DNA of 64,000 nt, taken from positions 1 to 64,000 of the forward strand of contig NQMI01000110.1 of the NCBI GenBank assembly GCA_002270565.1. The letters run 5' to 3'. Within the stretch, counting starts at the first letter, position 1; every line of letters begins with the position of its first letter. The translations under genes and the position numbers were made by a program. The stretch is from Stenocarpella maydis. Its lineage: Eukaryota > Ascomycota > Sordariomycetes > Diaporthales > Diaporthaceae. Shown one piece after another: positions 32,894 to 46,800 of this stretch. Under the pieces are notes generated by a model. The model was not told where the DNA came from. It worked only from the letters and a program-made list of their open reading frames with translations, and ran no database searches.

Positions 32894-35800
32894 TTTTGGG
32901 CATGCTGCATTGGGGATTTGGCTGTTGTGGACGACGTCGTGGGTCGTCGGCTCTGAGTGGGCTGGGTTGTGCGAGACGCGCCAGACGCGTCTCGCACATC
33001 TCGCACATGTGAGCTCCAGTGCGTGGTCCAAGCTTCCCCACAGTACCGAGTACACTACCAGTTGACGGAACACTGTTTGGCCACAACGTGGGGCACCGCT
33101 TTGAGCCCCTGCTCCTTTCTCCCCACATTTCATTCACCTGCACAATCTCAACACGCACACCGTCTTGCTGTGTCACCAGCATCATACTTTCTATGGCGAG
33201 ATGAATACTGGAGATGCATCGTGTTACCTTTCATGGCTCCTCCCGATGCAAAGAACCATTCGCAGCTCAATGGAAGGCCACTAGCTCACCGCTCTCTTCC
33301 ACAATGGGCAACACGCCACGTGCCCAAGTCTTGATTGAATTCTGTCACGACAATTTTGCAAGGTCAGGGACATCGGGAACAGCACCCTCATCCACTACAA
33401 TGGGCCTACGGTCTCTCCGAAACTATTCGGGCATCTTGTTTCGAACCACAGACAGCTACAACCAGCGCTGCCTTGCAGCCCATAGACGTCTCCGAGCTCC
33501 TCAGGTGCTCCGCCCCTGGTCGGGGGTCCTTCCCAGCTGCCCAGTCGCCCCGAGCCGTCTCTCTCTCTCTTTCTCAGCCTCAAAACCCATCCTCCTATAA
33601 CAGCGGAGCCGGCCCCAACCTGAGGTATGGCATCGGAAGCGAAACAGCGCAGGTATGCGCCGCCACATGGCGCGAGTGCCTTGCCGCAGCAAGCTTCTGC
33701 CTCCCGGGGCTGCGGCTTCGCTTCGGTCGACCGAGGTAGCAGCGTCCGAGTCCTGGCAGGTTGCGTAGCTGAGACACCCGAAGACATGTCGTCAACGTGC
33801 TTGAGCACAAGTGACAGACAGCCTTGGCACTAGCGGGTTCCGATTTAGAACCGGGGTAATAGTGGGAAACGTTGCGGCTCGATAAATTCGGCGCCAGCTC
33901 ACGGTCCCAGCCCTGGCCTGTGCGACCCATCTACAGTATACGGCCAGCTAGGCTCTGTGTGTACATTAAGCACAAGACATGTCACGTCAGTCACCGTTTC
34001 TGGATCACAGGCACGACCGTTCTCCTGGGGAAGGGGGAGGGGGTATCCTATACCCACCGGTCAATATGTCTTGAGGATTCAGCCGGGGCTCAGGTTCCGG
34101 ATATGTTGTGCAACCACCACGCAAAGAAAAACGTGGTCAAGTCGCAAGGATTTAATTTTGGGGCGGAACATGACCGAAAGCAGCAAGGCGGGACATGTTT
34201 CTTGGGACTGTACAGCCGCCCATGCAAGGGGAAAAACAGCGGAATCAGCAATCAGCAATCAGCAATCAGCAATCAGCAATCAGCAATCAGCATCAGCATC
34301 AGCAAGAGCAAGAGCAAGAGCAAGAGCAAGGGCAAGCAAGCGAGCGAGCATGGAGCAATCAGCAGCGTCACCGCACATCTAGTCGCGGGCCTTCTCTGAT
34401 ATTTTTAGGCCCCCAACACCAGATCCTACGGCACGGGCACGGCGGCCATGTGGCCGGATCCCTGTCTGTATGCCCGGCTTACTATGTATGGAGCTGGCCT
34501 GCGCATAACCACCACGCGGCACAGAGACACCGAGGGCTGTCGGCGACGCTGCAGAGGATCGCGATGGGTCTCCAAGGCGCTTGTGCTCCCCTGAGGCTAG
34601 AGTGCTACGGTATGACTGAATGACTGACTGACCTTTGTGTCTACTGCTGCACTGCACCGCACCGCACCGCACCGTACGCAAGTACCTAACAGTAGCGCAG
34701 TGGGTGGGGGCTATTTTTAGACCTCCGAGCCCCGCTAGCTCACTCATCTGACAGGCGCACTACATACGACTTGGCAATCTTCGGGCCTCAGACGGCTTGC
34801 TGACCACTCCCTCCCTCTTTTCCTCCCTCCCCCTTCGCTCCCGCAATGCGTCGCTCACCATGTGAGCCCCCCAAGGCTCCCAACCCCTGAGGTTGGACTT
34901 GGGCCATGGGCCATGGTCAAACGATCACGGCGACCCACGGAAGGAAGACCAAAGATCTGACCAGCCTGGCAAAGTCGGGCTCCTATGCCCGCGCCTCGCA
35001 ACCCCCGCCGCCCAATCACGGTGCCCAGCAACTATGTCGGCGAGATGACTTCTTCTGAAATCCCTCTGCCGAGCGTGGCTAAACGTACTGTTTCGCACAA
35101 TGATGACTGTCCGGCTTCTATATCCAGTGCATCTCAACAGCGCTGCGGCCACGAGGGAAGACTAAACGGCCCACACACACTCACCCACATTATTTGCACA
35201 CACTCACGCTCACACACACACATCCCACATGTTCTCCACGGCAGTCGCGTCGATGTGATGCGTCCGGGGCACAAAACCACTAACAGAGCATGGCAAAAAT
35301 AACTGTACTCAGCGGCCGCCCTATTGGCCCATTAGCCGCGGGACACACACACACACACGTCGACAAACACAAACGCGGTCCGCGCAGCCACGACAATGAA
35401 CGTAAGGGTTGCAGAGATCTGCCGATGGTAGGGCTAGGGTAAGATCTCCTCGGTTAGTTGCTGCATCTCTAGTTTGATGCCCTGTCTCCGGATCTTACGG
35501 CGCACATGGCACAACACCACCGTGTCATATCCCATCTCCCAAGAACGCACCTCGCTCTCACCCCTTTCCCTTCACCCCTTGTCATTATGACAGACTATGT
35601 TTCAAACACTGGGTAGGATGGCTCGGGACAGCATCACGCACGTGTCACCATCGACAACCAGGGTGGGGTGAGGTGGAAGAAAAAAACAGGCGAACGCTCA
35701 GGGGTATGCCTCGCCCGGCTGCAGTGACGGGCATGCAATGTCCATCGTCCGGAAGTATCTGTCCTTTTCTCCATCAAGCTGTCAAACGCCATGCAGGCTG

Positions 35801-38800
35801 GGAAGGGTAACACTGCATGGATGTCCTTTCTTTTCTTTTCCCTTGTCTCTTTCTTCATTCGCTCGCTCGCTCCACCACCCTGTCTCTCTGGTCCTCCTTC
35901 GCTTGGCACGATTGTCGCGCTTATCCCGCAGTCCCCATTCGGCGGTCGGGCAACGGGCATGCATTCGACGTCCGCCCAAGGCAAGGTTTGCAACAAGTAA
36001 ATTCCGTTTTTGTTTTTCGCCTAAATTGGCTTTTTTTCTCAATTTTCTGAATCGGGCAGTCTTCTAGAAAAAAAAAATTGAGCCACTTGTTTTCCCTCCA
36101 CCTCCCTCCCTCTGCCCTGTGCAACCAGCCTCATTCTCGCTTCAAGGCGGTTGCACGGCAGTCAGCCCATATAGCCTCGTCTCCACGAGCGTCCATCCAT
36201 CCCTTGGCCCTACATGCCAACCAACACAACCGACAAAGTGTAGCGCCCTCGTCTAAGTAAAGCAGGAGCCCGAGTACCAACACAATTGATGCTGACGTGC
36301 CATCGTGTTTTCACGACCCACAACCGCTCCTACACTTCCCATCCTCCCATCCTCCCGCCCGTATCTCCTCCCCAACCAAGCCGCAAAAGTTCAACGGGTT
36401 ACCGCTGGGGGTTTACGGGTATGGTGGACCTAGACGACGGTTAGCAAGACCACAGCCAGGCCGGTCCATGTCAACCCGGCCGGTCTGTCACTTTTCGCAT
36501 TCCTCGCGTGCATATGTGTGTGTGTGTGCGCCGTGCACGTGGGGCCAGCTGCGTCTTGTCTGCTCTACCCGTTAGGCTCCATCCAATCCCATCCCATGCA
36601 TGCACATGCATTTTCCCCTTTCGTCGACGGAATCCTTTTTTTTTTTGTTCTTCTAAAAATGGCCCCCAACCCGCACATTATTTGATGCATGTGTACCTCG
36701 TTAGCAAATCATATATGCGTGCCTGGGGCTTGGCAAAAAGTTGTAAACAACAGCCAGCCCCGACTAATGTGCCATCCGACTGGCAAATGGGCGCATCATT
36801 GCACATTATCTTAAGTACTTGCTGAGCCTTGCAGCAACAACAACAATAGCAACAGCAGCAACAGCAGGAACAAGGGGCGGCGCACTAAGTGCCTGCCTGC
36901 CTGCCTGCCTGCCTCACTTACAATAGATACTGTGCATCACCCACCATCAAAGGGGTGGGGGTGGATGCCCACCCACCTACCTACCTGTCATGGTAGGCAG
37001 AGTAGCCGTGTCTTAGTCGGGTTTTATGTTTCAATTAGAATATACACACTACACTACTACTACCTAGGTATGTACTACGTATGTACATCACATCCCCCGA
37101 CCCCCTGCACACACACACACACCAGATCAAAAGTGCATCATTCTTCGCTGCTACTCCCCCCCCCCCATCCACACCCCTTTGAAACCCCTGACCCCCTGCC
37201 ACCAACCCACGTGGGCTCTGCCTATTTTCGACAAGGGCCCCACCAAAACCTTGGCTGGGGGTAACCAACTTCATCGCGCATGCCCGTGGCCCCGTTCCTT
37301 GACCCACCGTGTACAACCTCTCTCGGGGGGCCTTCACATGCATCACGAACACACACCGGTGGGCCATCAACCCAGTCAAGTTTCTTTAGAACAGGCACTC
37401 TGATTTGGTATTCTTTCCTACCAATGTATTATTTTGGTGTTGGTGGATTCTGGTGAGGAAGAAGAATAAAAAGATCTCGACTAAATCCAGTTAGTCTGCC
37501 CGACGGGTGGTGGCCCAGCCACACACACACTCTCTCTCTCTCTGCATGTGTACATCGTGGTTCCATTAGTTAATTCCTTCCCTATTCCCGTTTCGCCTAA
37601 CCGCGCCGGTCCGTTCTCAGCCGCTGTGAGTTCCCAGGAACTGACCGAGCCAGTCTGTCCATGCTTCTTGGAAGACCCCTGTGCCTGTGCCGTCTGTCGT
37701 CTTGACCTCTGGTGCAGGCAGACGTAGCGCATCAAAGAAACGAGCCATCGTCCTCCAGACCTTTGCTGTATGTGTAGATGGCACGAACCCCAGCTCTGAT
37801 GCGGTGCGAGTGGCGGAGATGACACGAACCCACTGGCACAAACAAGCCGGCCGTGTTTGGTGGGAAATGGGTTTCTTTCCTGAGCTGCCGCTGCAACCAC
37901 CCGTCCCGGAGATCCGCCCTCGCTTCCGCTCGGGAGTGGGGTAGCGTATCAAGAGGGACGGGTCCGTCTCCCAAGAAAGCCAAGAAACGAGCCGGCAGCT
38001 GCCAGGCCATACCCTGTGGCCTGATCCGCCGCGGGTCCTGCATTCGAGGCCCAGAATAATCCCCCGGCGTGGTTCGTCCGTGGTACCGGCTCCCAGAGCC
38101 AGTGAATAGAGCGGGAGGGGTGGAAGAAGGAAGCGAGAGAAAGGGTGGAATTGGCCCCCAACGATGTGAGAAACGAATGTCCACACGGAGCCGTAATCGA
38201 GTTCCCAGCCTCGGCTCCTATTCATTCCTAAGCCCCAGTGACTGTGCCGCAATGTGATAGCCGCTCCCAGAGCAAGGCAACGTAGAGGAGGATGTCAGGG
38301 TTAGTTACAATACTGACACAGGCAAGTAGATGAGAAAATGAAATGACAGTAGCGACTTGGAATTCAAGACCAAAATGAAAGAGGAGAGAAATCAGGTAAG
38401 AAGCATGCATAAAATGTGAAACAGAAAAACCCAACCATACGCTTCACAGCCCTGCTCAGTGCTTTCGTCAAGTTTCCCATACCGCCAGAACGCCTGGTAT
38501 CCTGCCACCGCCCAATGCAGTCCATCATACAATGTGATCCCAAGCCCCAATCCCTTGTCCCAAAGAACAATAAGAGACAAGCAAAGAAAGATAGCAACAA
38601 CATGAGAACACTAGATGTAAATAGATGACCCCGAACGGAGTCCCCATAACAAGAAACACTAGTAAAATCAAAAGACCGCCGTGAGGCAAAATATAGCCCA
38701 AACCCCAGAGAAGCGAGACAAGGTCTAAAATGCGAACGTCCCAATTGCTCCAAACAGAAAACATAAACAGAAAAAGAAAAAAGAAAGAAAAAAAGACGCT

Positions 38801-39363
38801 CCAAGCCATCGCTATGCTCATTCAAGCAAGGAATACACACAAGATTCAACCCAAAATTGGAAATTAGAAGGGGGATGGTCGGAGGCGCGAAAGACGGGCA
38901 GGGCAAGAAATCTCAAATGTCCACTATGACGAGACGTAGCCGCCGGTATCGCACGGGGAGGAGCTCTGCCGGGTATCGATCAGAAAGAGTTGGCTCGTGT
39001 CGTGAAAAGGTTGTTTTGAATAACGCTCGATTGTCGGTTACGTGTGGCACATTGGATCGGCATTTTGAGGCTTTCATGCTCTGCGTCTTCGACAAGGGAC
39101 TCATGTGGTTTTGACAGCTTGGTATCCAGCTGGTGGCCGAACCTCCGTTTGGACTGATATTATCACCCGAGCTTTGGCGGCGCGGAGGTCGACATCAGAC
39201 TGTCGTGGCCGACGAATAGATAAGACAGTTGGGATGGTGGCTGCGCGAGAGTCGACGGCCTCCGTCTGAATGAGTAGAGGTAGTACGTCCATAGTCCCAT
39301 GCTGAATTTTTCCAAAGCCGGCGAATGCCATGCACAGCAGCCCATCACCGAAGACGAGACTTT
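32894..39363. other. Gene-poor stretch, 6.5 kb
   Basis: It holds the F-box promoter at its left end. I see no recognisable protein. Frames such as 33335-33739, 37617-38252 and 38364-38906 look like translated UTR or simple sequence. Contents: AATCAGC/AGCAAG repeats (34243-34350), CACCG repeats (34657-34675), CA tracts (35168-35222, 35343-35360), CAA/CAG (36831-36870), TGCC (36893-36915), and many homopolymers. The part from about 38300 to 39363 is plausibly the 3' UTR of the small gene at 39364. Confidence 0.45.
34243..34350 (+). repeat. Compound microsatellite AATCAGC / CATCAG / AGCAAG
   Basis: About seven AATCAGC units run into two CATCAG units, then five or more AGCAAG units ending in agcgagcgagc. 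The three unit types drift into one another by single-base steps, typical of replication slippage. Confidence 0.9.
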
Positions 39364-39612
39364 TCACCGGTACTTGTGGTGCGAGCTCTTGGATGAACGG
39401 CTTGCATAACCGGAGTCTGCGTAGCTGTGGTTGTCATACTGCGATGAGTACTGGCCAGCGTGACCGGAGTGGTCCATGCAGGCGTATCCGACCAATATCG
39501 TCCTTTGTGTGATACCGTGGCCCCGTGTGCCGTACCTGGGGCATCGGTCAACGGCGTGTTGGTAGTATAGGCAGCGGCACGCCGAGTAAAGCTCCAGGAC
39601 TTGATAGCACAT
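39364..39612 (-). CDS. Small Cys/His-rich conserved fungal protein, 82 residues
   Basis: This short single-exon frame starts MCYQVLELYSACRCLYYQH and ends in a Ser/His/Lys-rich tail (SRSSKSSHHKYR). Its pattern Cys12-x-Cys14, His19, Cys24, His32, GYAC45 and His48 looks like a small zinc-binding fold. I recall the opening, a central R-G-H-x(4)-R-T-x-L-V-G-Y-x-C segment and a Tyr/Ser-rich end as a recurring uncharacterised family in filamentous ascomycetes, which is why I call it a gene despite its size. There is no signal peptide or membrane segment. Upstream (39613-39931) another minus-strand frame overlaps the start; it is Ser/Pro/Leu-rich and probably 5' UTR. Function unknown; a regulatory or RNA/protein-binding role would be a guess. 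Confidence 0.7.
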   Translation of the reverse strand: MCYQVLELYSACRCLYYQHAVDRCPRYGTRGHGITQRTILVGYACMDHSGHAGQYSSQYDNHSYADSGYASRSSKSSHHKYR

Positions 39613-40655
39613 GGTGACGGGGTGAAAGACTAAACTCCTCTTGTGCGAGTCGATATGCGTGTGTATGTGTATGTGTGTATGCTTGGGCGGGGGGCTGAGA
39701 GCTCAACGTCAGGTGGGATATCAAGCAGGCCTGAGGTTGTTTTCGGAATTGGGAGTTCGTTGCAAGGGTAGCGTAGTCAGGCGGCTTGCTGAGCAGGCTG
39801 CTGTTCAAGGCACTCGGAGAAGGCAGGAACAGATATAAGGAAGAATCGAACGCCAGGCAGAGCGACGGGGATAATACAGATGAGTCAAAGGACTGAGAAA
39901 GAGGAACTGGCGACGTAAAGGAAAAAGCCACACTAGGAAAGCTAGCGAGTGAGAGCAGCTCAGATGACCTGGGCGAGGAACGAAGGAGAAGACGATAGTG
40001 ACAGGGAAGATTAGACAGCCGTCAAGGGGGAAGGCATCGCAGCCTTATAGGTTTGGGTCCTGGCGACTGACGGCAGGGGAGATAATAGTGAAATGGAAGG
40101 AGAAGGAAAGAGAACGTCAAGCCATGGGTACATGGTACACACATGCGGGTGGTGTGGACTGCCGTTCAAGGCAGCAGCACGAACCAGTCTGTCATGTCTG
40201 TCTGTCCGTCTGTCCGTCTGTCCGTCCGTCTGTCTAGCAGCAGCGCAGTAGCAGCAGAGGGAAGACAGTGACGCGGGTGGAGTCTGACCTTCTTGGGATG
40301 ACTGATCCGGCTAAGTTTGGGAATGCGCAGTCCAGAGGCCGGCCAGTACTTGGGAAGGGGAAATGGAGGACCAATGCCAGCAGATGCAGGTCGAGGACAA
40401 ATGTAGATGAGGCGCAGGGCGCGGGTTGCTCTATGCACGGTCAGGTCAGGTCAGTTCGGGAGGGCAGGTAGCATGGGACCCTGAAGGTAGACGAGCCCCA
40501 GCATTGGAAAGGGTACGTGGGAATGGGGCCGCGTCCTGCGTGTGGAAGAAGTACGCAGTACGAGCTGCCATGCCCAGGACCGCATGTACATCTTGTAGCG
40601 GCCATGTGCCCTCTGTCTCGAGCCCATCTCTGATATGCTGGTGCCGTTAGTCTGT

Positions 40656-40661
<6 letters not shown>

Positions 40662-40706
<45 letters not shown>

Positions 40707-40716
40707 TGAGAGAGTC
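40662..40716 (+). repeat. (TC)n(TG)n microsatellite
   Basis: A long TC dinucleotide run changes into TG repeats and ends in gagagag. Confidence 0.95.
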
Positions 40717-40754
40717 TGTTTCGCCGGCCTGTCAGAAATACGAGAATACCCGTA

Positions 40755-40789
40755 CCTCGACCCTCGACCCTCGACCCTCGACCCTCGAC
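40755..40789 (+). repeat. 7-bp tandem repeat cctcgac, five copies
   Basis: Five perfect copies of cctcgac lie just after the TC/TG tract. Confidence 0.95.
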
Positions 40790-43700
40790 AGTCAAGCATC
40801 GAGAATGCCCTGCGATCAAACCACCCCCAACCTTCTGCCTGCTGTCGCGGGCACTGGATCGAGGGCGCCCCCCAGGCGATGGAGCGGGCGCAGTCAAGCA
40901 ATTGGGGGTTCTGAGGGGCGTTTTGGACCACATCAGCAGCAGATCTTGGAGTTCGAGGCCGAGCTGTCGAGATTCGAGCCAGATGTTGTAAGTAGCAGGT
41001 TTGGCGCAGCATAGGTTGGTGCGCTGAGGGAAGCAAGACAACGGAGCTGCGGGGGGTGAGAAGAGTGAGATGCGACCGGATTGTCTGGTTCAGGGCCAGA
41101 GACTTGCAGGGATCTCAAAATGGGAACCACCTTTAGCTGCGCTCGCTAGCTTGGACGTCTAAACCCGAAGGGGCAGTATTCCACCAACTCCGTTTTAGCA
41201 ACGTACCGCCCCTCGCCCAGGATTGTTTGGACGTCCGTTTCCTGGGCCGGGTTTGCGTCGACGACACTCGTCCAGAGTTCAAACTCCAAAAGAATCTGCC
41301 TGGACTCGCCCCGGCCGCCAGAGCATGGCCCGACAGACTTGCCGCTGGATTTCGGGGCTGCCACTGGGAAACGACCTCGAACAGAAAGCCCTTGAGATAC
41401 ATGTCCCGCCCTACTTGTGTCTCGTTACACAAGACGCCCACCAACGACAGAGTTGTAAGCGGACTGGCAATGTTCGGATGGTGCACCATCTCGGCTAGCG
41501 ACAAGCCATGGTCAAGGATGCAAAAAGATAAGTGCACCGATCGCGGGAGGATGAGTTTGTTTGGCCTTATTGAGCCGTATGATAGAGATGATTCTCGCTC
41601 CTCCCCGCTTGGCTTCCCAGGCCGTAAATCCATTAGTACGAGCCCATCTGAACACACCCGGGTGGCCCTGATAGAGCGTGACCAGACCATCATGACCCCT
41701 GTGGCTGTGAGCAGAAACATTTGGCTTTGAAGGTTGCACCTCATCAAAGGCACTTTTCCAGCCCGCCCGAAGGGAACCGGGATGCTCAGGTCTGAGATGC
41801 CTGGAGATGGCGACCTGTGCTCGTCTCATGCCCAGCTGAAGGCATCAAGAATCCTCGGATGGTAGGACGGCGAGGGCTGCCCCCACATGGCGGGTGGCCG
41901 AAATAGCAGAGTCGGTGCCGGGGCGTTTTGCAAGCCTCACAGGCCGGTGCTGAGTCCCGGGGCGCGACGGAGGCAGTTCGTAAAGACCCTGCCTCTTTCG
42001 GCCCGTTACTGGGAGGACTCGGTGTGGCTTCGAATGCGTGGGCATGCCTGTTCCTTCAAGCCAAGTCCGGGAGATGCTCATGTTTTCCGTGGGAGTCGTG
42101 GCTGAGGTATGGCTTTGGTCGGACGAGGAGGAAGCCAAGACGTTTGTGCTTACGAGGGTTCGGTGTGGCTAGAAACGGGAGAGGTGGTGCAGCGAGGCCA
42201 ATGCAAGGGACTTTTCCTGGGGTCCAGGCACGTTGCTCCAAAGCAGTATCGGTAGCTCGGGCTGCCATTTGCCTTGTTGTCTGGCTGCCCTGGCGGTATC
42301 ATTCGTGTGAATTAGCAGGCCCGATCCGTAATCACCACTGTAGCCTGTCTCGGGCGCGGCATTCTGGATGCTTCGGTGACCCAGATGACGAGGCGCTGCA
42401 CAGGCTTCCCCCATGGTTTCCCGATCTCGAGCGGGAGCACAGAAATGGGGTGTGATTGAGATGCAGTGAGGATGCGGAGCCTACTGTTGGGCTCGCACGC
42501 CTCCGGGTCACGATCTGCGCAAGAGGAACACCAATCGGTGAGCTCGCACACCTGGACCAGCCGCCAGATGCGGCCAGGGCAAGTGGGGCTAATGCGAAGG
42601 GGTGGAGGGTTTCAAGGCTCACATTGCGCACCAGGGGAGATATGAATTGCCCAGTCAGTGGTGGTGTGGGCTGCAGTCTGCATGTGTATCGTGGGTCGCA
42701 ATGCCGGATCAAGAAGCGAACAATGGGCTCGCGATGGGGAGGAGAGCGAGCAGGGAGTCTGTGGGTGAGATGACGCAATGTGACCATGAGGAGGATCGAG
42801 CAGCGTGCGGAAACGGTAGGTAGTACGGCGGTACGCTGACACGGTGGTATTGTGGCAGACACGTTTGCCTGCGCACTCGTGTCTTCTTGGAGCCATTGGG
42901 AGGGAGTCTCTTGCAGGAGGGATGACTGCATAAGGCTGAGCCAGAGAGCTGGGTAACCGTGGTCTCAGACAGGCCAGAGCGGATGGTACACGCAGGCCCT
43001 GTGCGTCTCGAGGGTTGCAGGGCCAGCCTGGACAGTCAGACAAGAGCGCTGCAAGGGCGACGTCGACGGCCCTGCGCGCAGATGGGTACAGTACATGATG
43101 GCAATGATGCTGTGGGCCGTCCTGGATTAGATAGTGGTGTATAGCATAGATGTAGATTGGTCTGAGATGACCAGATCCCTGTACGGCAAGTACATGGCAT
43201 GTGAGCCGTTGCATTGGCCATCATACGGAAACGGATTGGGAGCGAGCTTAGCTTGCCGGGTCTGGGGTCGTCGTGGGAGCGATGCGACGCAGCTCGACTC
43301 ACGATTGCTTCCCCAGGCGGCCTAGCCTGGCTGGACCGACACGGGTCTCCTGGGCATACCAGGTATGAAGGCGGAGGATGTAGAGAGCACACCTATGTAG
43401 ATACCAGGGCTGTCGACTGGTGGCCGACTAGTTGTAGGCGCAGGATGACTACCACATGGCGTGCCTGGCTGGGGTCCAGGGTTGCAGAGGTCGGCGGCGG
43501 CGGCGGTGGTGATGATGTGGGGGGTGTTGGTGGTTGTGGCGGTCATTTGGCAGTGATTATGATCAAGGCGATGATGACGACGATGACAAAGGGCACTCTG
43601 GCGGATACCCGCCCTGAGATGGACCCTGAAGGACAAGATTGGAACAGAGATGGAGCTGACGAAGCATGCGAGCCAGGGCGTGGAGAAGGAAGAAGGCCTT

Positions 43701-43826
43701 GGTGCCTTCCCAGGCCTCGAGTGTTGATGAGTAAAGCCGGGCCCAAGCAGAACGTCATCCAGCGCTCGCCTAGATGGGAACCCGCGCGCGTGTTGCTGCT
43801 TGCTCACCACGACACACGGCACACGA

Positions 43827-43873
43827 CTCACGGCTCACGGCTCACGGCTCACGGCTCACGGCTCACGGCTCAC
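43827..43873 (+). repeat. 7-bp tandem repeat ctcacgg, nearly seven copies
   Basis: Six perfect ctcacgg units are followed by a partial seventh, after a CACGACACACGG-type lead-in. Confidence 0.95.
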
Positions 43874-46800
43874 CTTATCGTGCCCGTGTCTGTCCATTGC
43901 CATTCCAAATACCGCCACTGCCGCCCTGCCTCGCCGTCACCGTCATCGCCACCTCCAACTGCCCTGCCCTGACCCACCTGGACCCGTCATGTTACACGCT
44001 CGTCATTGCTCACCAACACGGCTGCCCGCCCCCGGCTCGGCGAGCCGGACGGCTAACCAGGCTTAGATCTCCGCGGCGGAGTGGCAAAATATGCCCGGGC
44101 AACAGGCAGGCTCTCTCACGGCCGTGCAACACCAATCTTGAGACAATGGCAATTGGCAACCCATCTCGACCTGAATAACTCCGGCTCCCGCTCGTCAGGC
44201 TAACATCCCCACAAGGTTGTCTGTCCCACAGCAAGGCCTCGGCCACGGTGTCTCAACGACAACCTGACTCCATGCTCACGTCTTGTGCCACAAACCTCCC
44301 TACAGATGCTTGGATGACTCGTCGCATGGCCAAGCCAACGCTGCTGCCTTGCCTACAAGGTGCTCCGGCCAGTGCGCGGCTGCCCCGGCCACCCCGTCGA
44401 GCTGCGACTGGCACCGCGACACAACTACCAATATCACATGCCGCCGTCTCCAGGAGCAGAATCTCATCTCGAGAGTCTACAGCCACGATCCTGTCATACT
44501 ATTACAAACGAGAAGGGCCGATGACCAGTATTACGTGCGCCGGCAATGCCAACGTGCTGAGAGCGCCCACAACCTCTGCCGTAAAAGCATGCATGGCCGG
44601 ATCGCACCTAACAGCGTACCCGATGTTGCACAATGCAGGCCGCGCCCTAATGTGCTACGTATTGGCAATGGGTCACAATGAGTCTGACCTGCATCACCAC
44701 TGCCGGAGCAGAAAACACCCCGCAGCGGACTTCCATCTTGGTATGGCATACGACATGAGTTTTGTTTTGTGGGTTCCGCGAAGCGCGTCACTTAGAGCAG
44801 CAGCCTGAAACAAGCTGAAGGACGAAGGACAAAACGTCACAGCCGCGCCAGCGAGGCCTCTTGCAACTTTCTCGGCATGAGATGGTGGCCCACCATGCAC
44901 CCAAGCTGCAAGGGACTGGGACTCGGCATGCAGCTCGAAACTGATCTAAATGGTCAGCCCTAAATCGCCACCGCCTTTTGGTGACGGCTCTGATAGCACC
45001 CTTCCGGCCTGCAGCATCATTCGTCCCTAGCTCAGTGGTCGATACCTACATATCAGCTGCGTCTCCATCACGAGAGGAACCAAGAGCAAGTGGTTACTGA
45101 GGTCTCCCGCGATCCCTCAAAAGTTGCCACCCAGATCCGCTGCCGCGAACCCACTGGAGCTGCCCTCCGGTCCTTGTCACGGCATGTGTGCCACCCGCCC
45201 GGGCCATCTCCGCGACTCTCAGCTCAGATTCAGAGTCCCGTCGGGTCAGGTTGACTTCATAAATCTCAAGCCTCGGTCTTGCTCCTTTCAACCACCCACT
45301 TATCAAGCCCCGTCCGGTCTGTGCAGTCAAATCGCACAATTTGCGGGGGATTTGCGTCTTTGCTTCGCGTAACGCCCAATCGCTTGCCTTGCCGTCAGAT
45401 TGATCCCCTGTCCCGAGCTACTCCTGTCCCTGCTGTGATAGCCCGTTCATCCTCTGGGGCTTGCTCGTAGTGGCTGTGCCACGACGAGACCAACAACCAA
45501 CTGCTCTGCGCAACCAGTCACGTCGTCGCGCTTATCTCACCGTCGCTCTGGGGGTCCTGGCTAGCAAGCTAACCTTTGCTTCACCGCACAACGAATGTCT
45601 GCTAATATCAGGCATCCCATTTTACGATCTCACCCGGGGTCGCCGTCGATCATGCTTTATCTTAGAATCCGGACGAGTTATGATTTCATCGATATTCCAC
45701 TCCCTCCCTCCCTCCCACTCACTGTATGGCTCATATGACCTGGATACCAAGGCTCAACTCTGCCAGGCATCAGGCAGGCGCCCGAGGATCCGGCAGTCTC
45801 TTGCCCTGCTCACGCAAGCTCTTGACAGATCGGTGACCCTGGCGCTCCGTCCGACTAGTGGCGCCGTGTTTGGAACCGACAACGGTTGAGCTCTTGACCA
45901 ACTTTCGCGCGGGACACACCACGTGCACCTCTCAACCTGGTTGTTATGATGAGGGCACCTACCAGGGTTTGCTTGCAGAGTTCAATTACCTGCCTTTTGC
46001 CTAAAGAGGTACCATTGGTGGTCTTCATGTCACCGTTTCATCAGCCACGGCTTCCGTCTGCACCACTCCTCCGTCTCTCGACCGACTTTGATGGACCGAC
46101 CGACTGCATCTGGTCTACCGGCAATCGAGGTATCGATACTATGAGCGCATGTCAGGTTCCAATGTTTTCTCATCTCGAGGCTGAAACACTGAAACAGAGG
46201 GCCCCCACAAGTCCTACACTACGTACCACGGCCGTGCTGTCAGGCTCAGCCAGCGCCGCAGTCCCCACACGACGCTCCTCGCTGTGATTTGCGCCGGCCC
46301 CCACCTTGCTCACATCTTCACTTCATTCGAGATTCTCCCCAATGTGATCATCAAGCAATCTTCTCAGATATCACAGGCGGTTTAGATGTGTGTGTGTGGG
46401 GGNGGGGGGGGGGGGTTCTTGTCTTTATTCTGGCACTCACGAACCGAAACGCCCGGCCACATTGTGGCCCCCCCCCCCTTCCCATGCTTGACCCTCTTGG
46501 TGAGCACATCCTCCGGCAGATCACAGAGAAAATCCGGAGCAGTTGGCCAGAGTTTTTGGCCCCCATCTCGACTCATCTCTGGTGTGTAAAGCTTATCAGA
46601 GATCTGTTTCTCATCAGCAAATTTGCCACGTTTTCTATCTTGATCCTTTGCTTCGGGTCACGATGGCCTTGAGCAGGGGACCCAGCAGGCTTCCCTCACA
46701 CCGTTGCCTGAGGCTTGGCCCCCACGAGAGTCATCGCCGTTGTGGTCTTCGCCTCTTCTAGTTTACTGGGTCTCTAGGTCGAGTTCCTCGTCACGCCGGA

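Noticed and set aside
38364..38906. 180-codon hydrophobic minus-strand frame
   Set aside because: Phe/Leu/Ser-rich translation of a pyrimidine-rich region lying where the 3' UTR of the 82-residue gene is expected.
41133..41753. 206-codon minus-strand frame with protein-like parts (LVGVLCNETQVGRDMYLKGFLFEVVSQW), vaguely like a HET-domain protein fragment
   Set aside because: The resemblance is weak, no HET core motif is visible, and neighbouring pieces need frame changes. A frameshift-aware protein search would decide.
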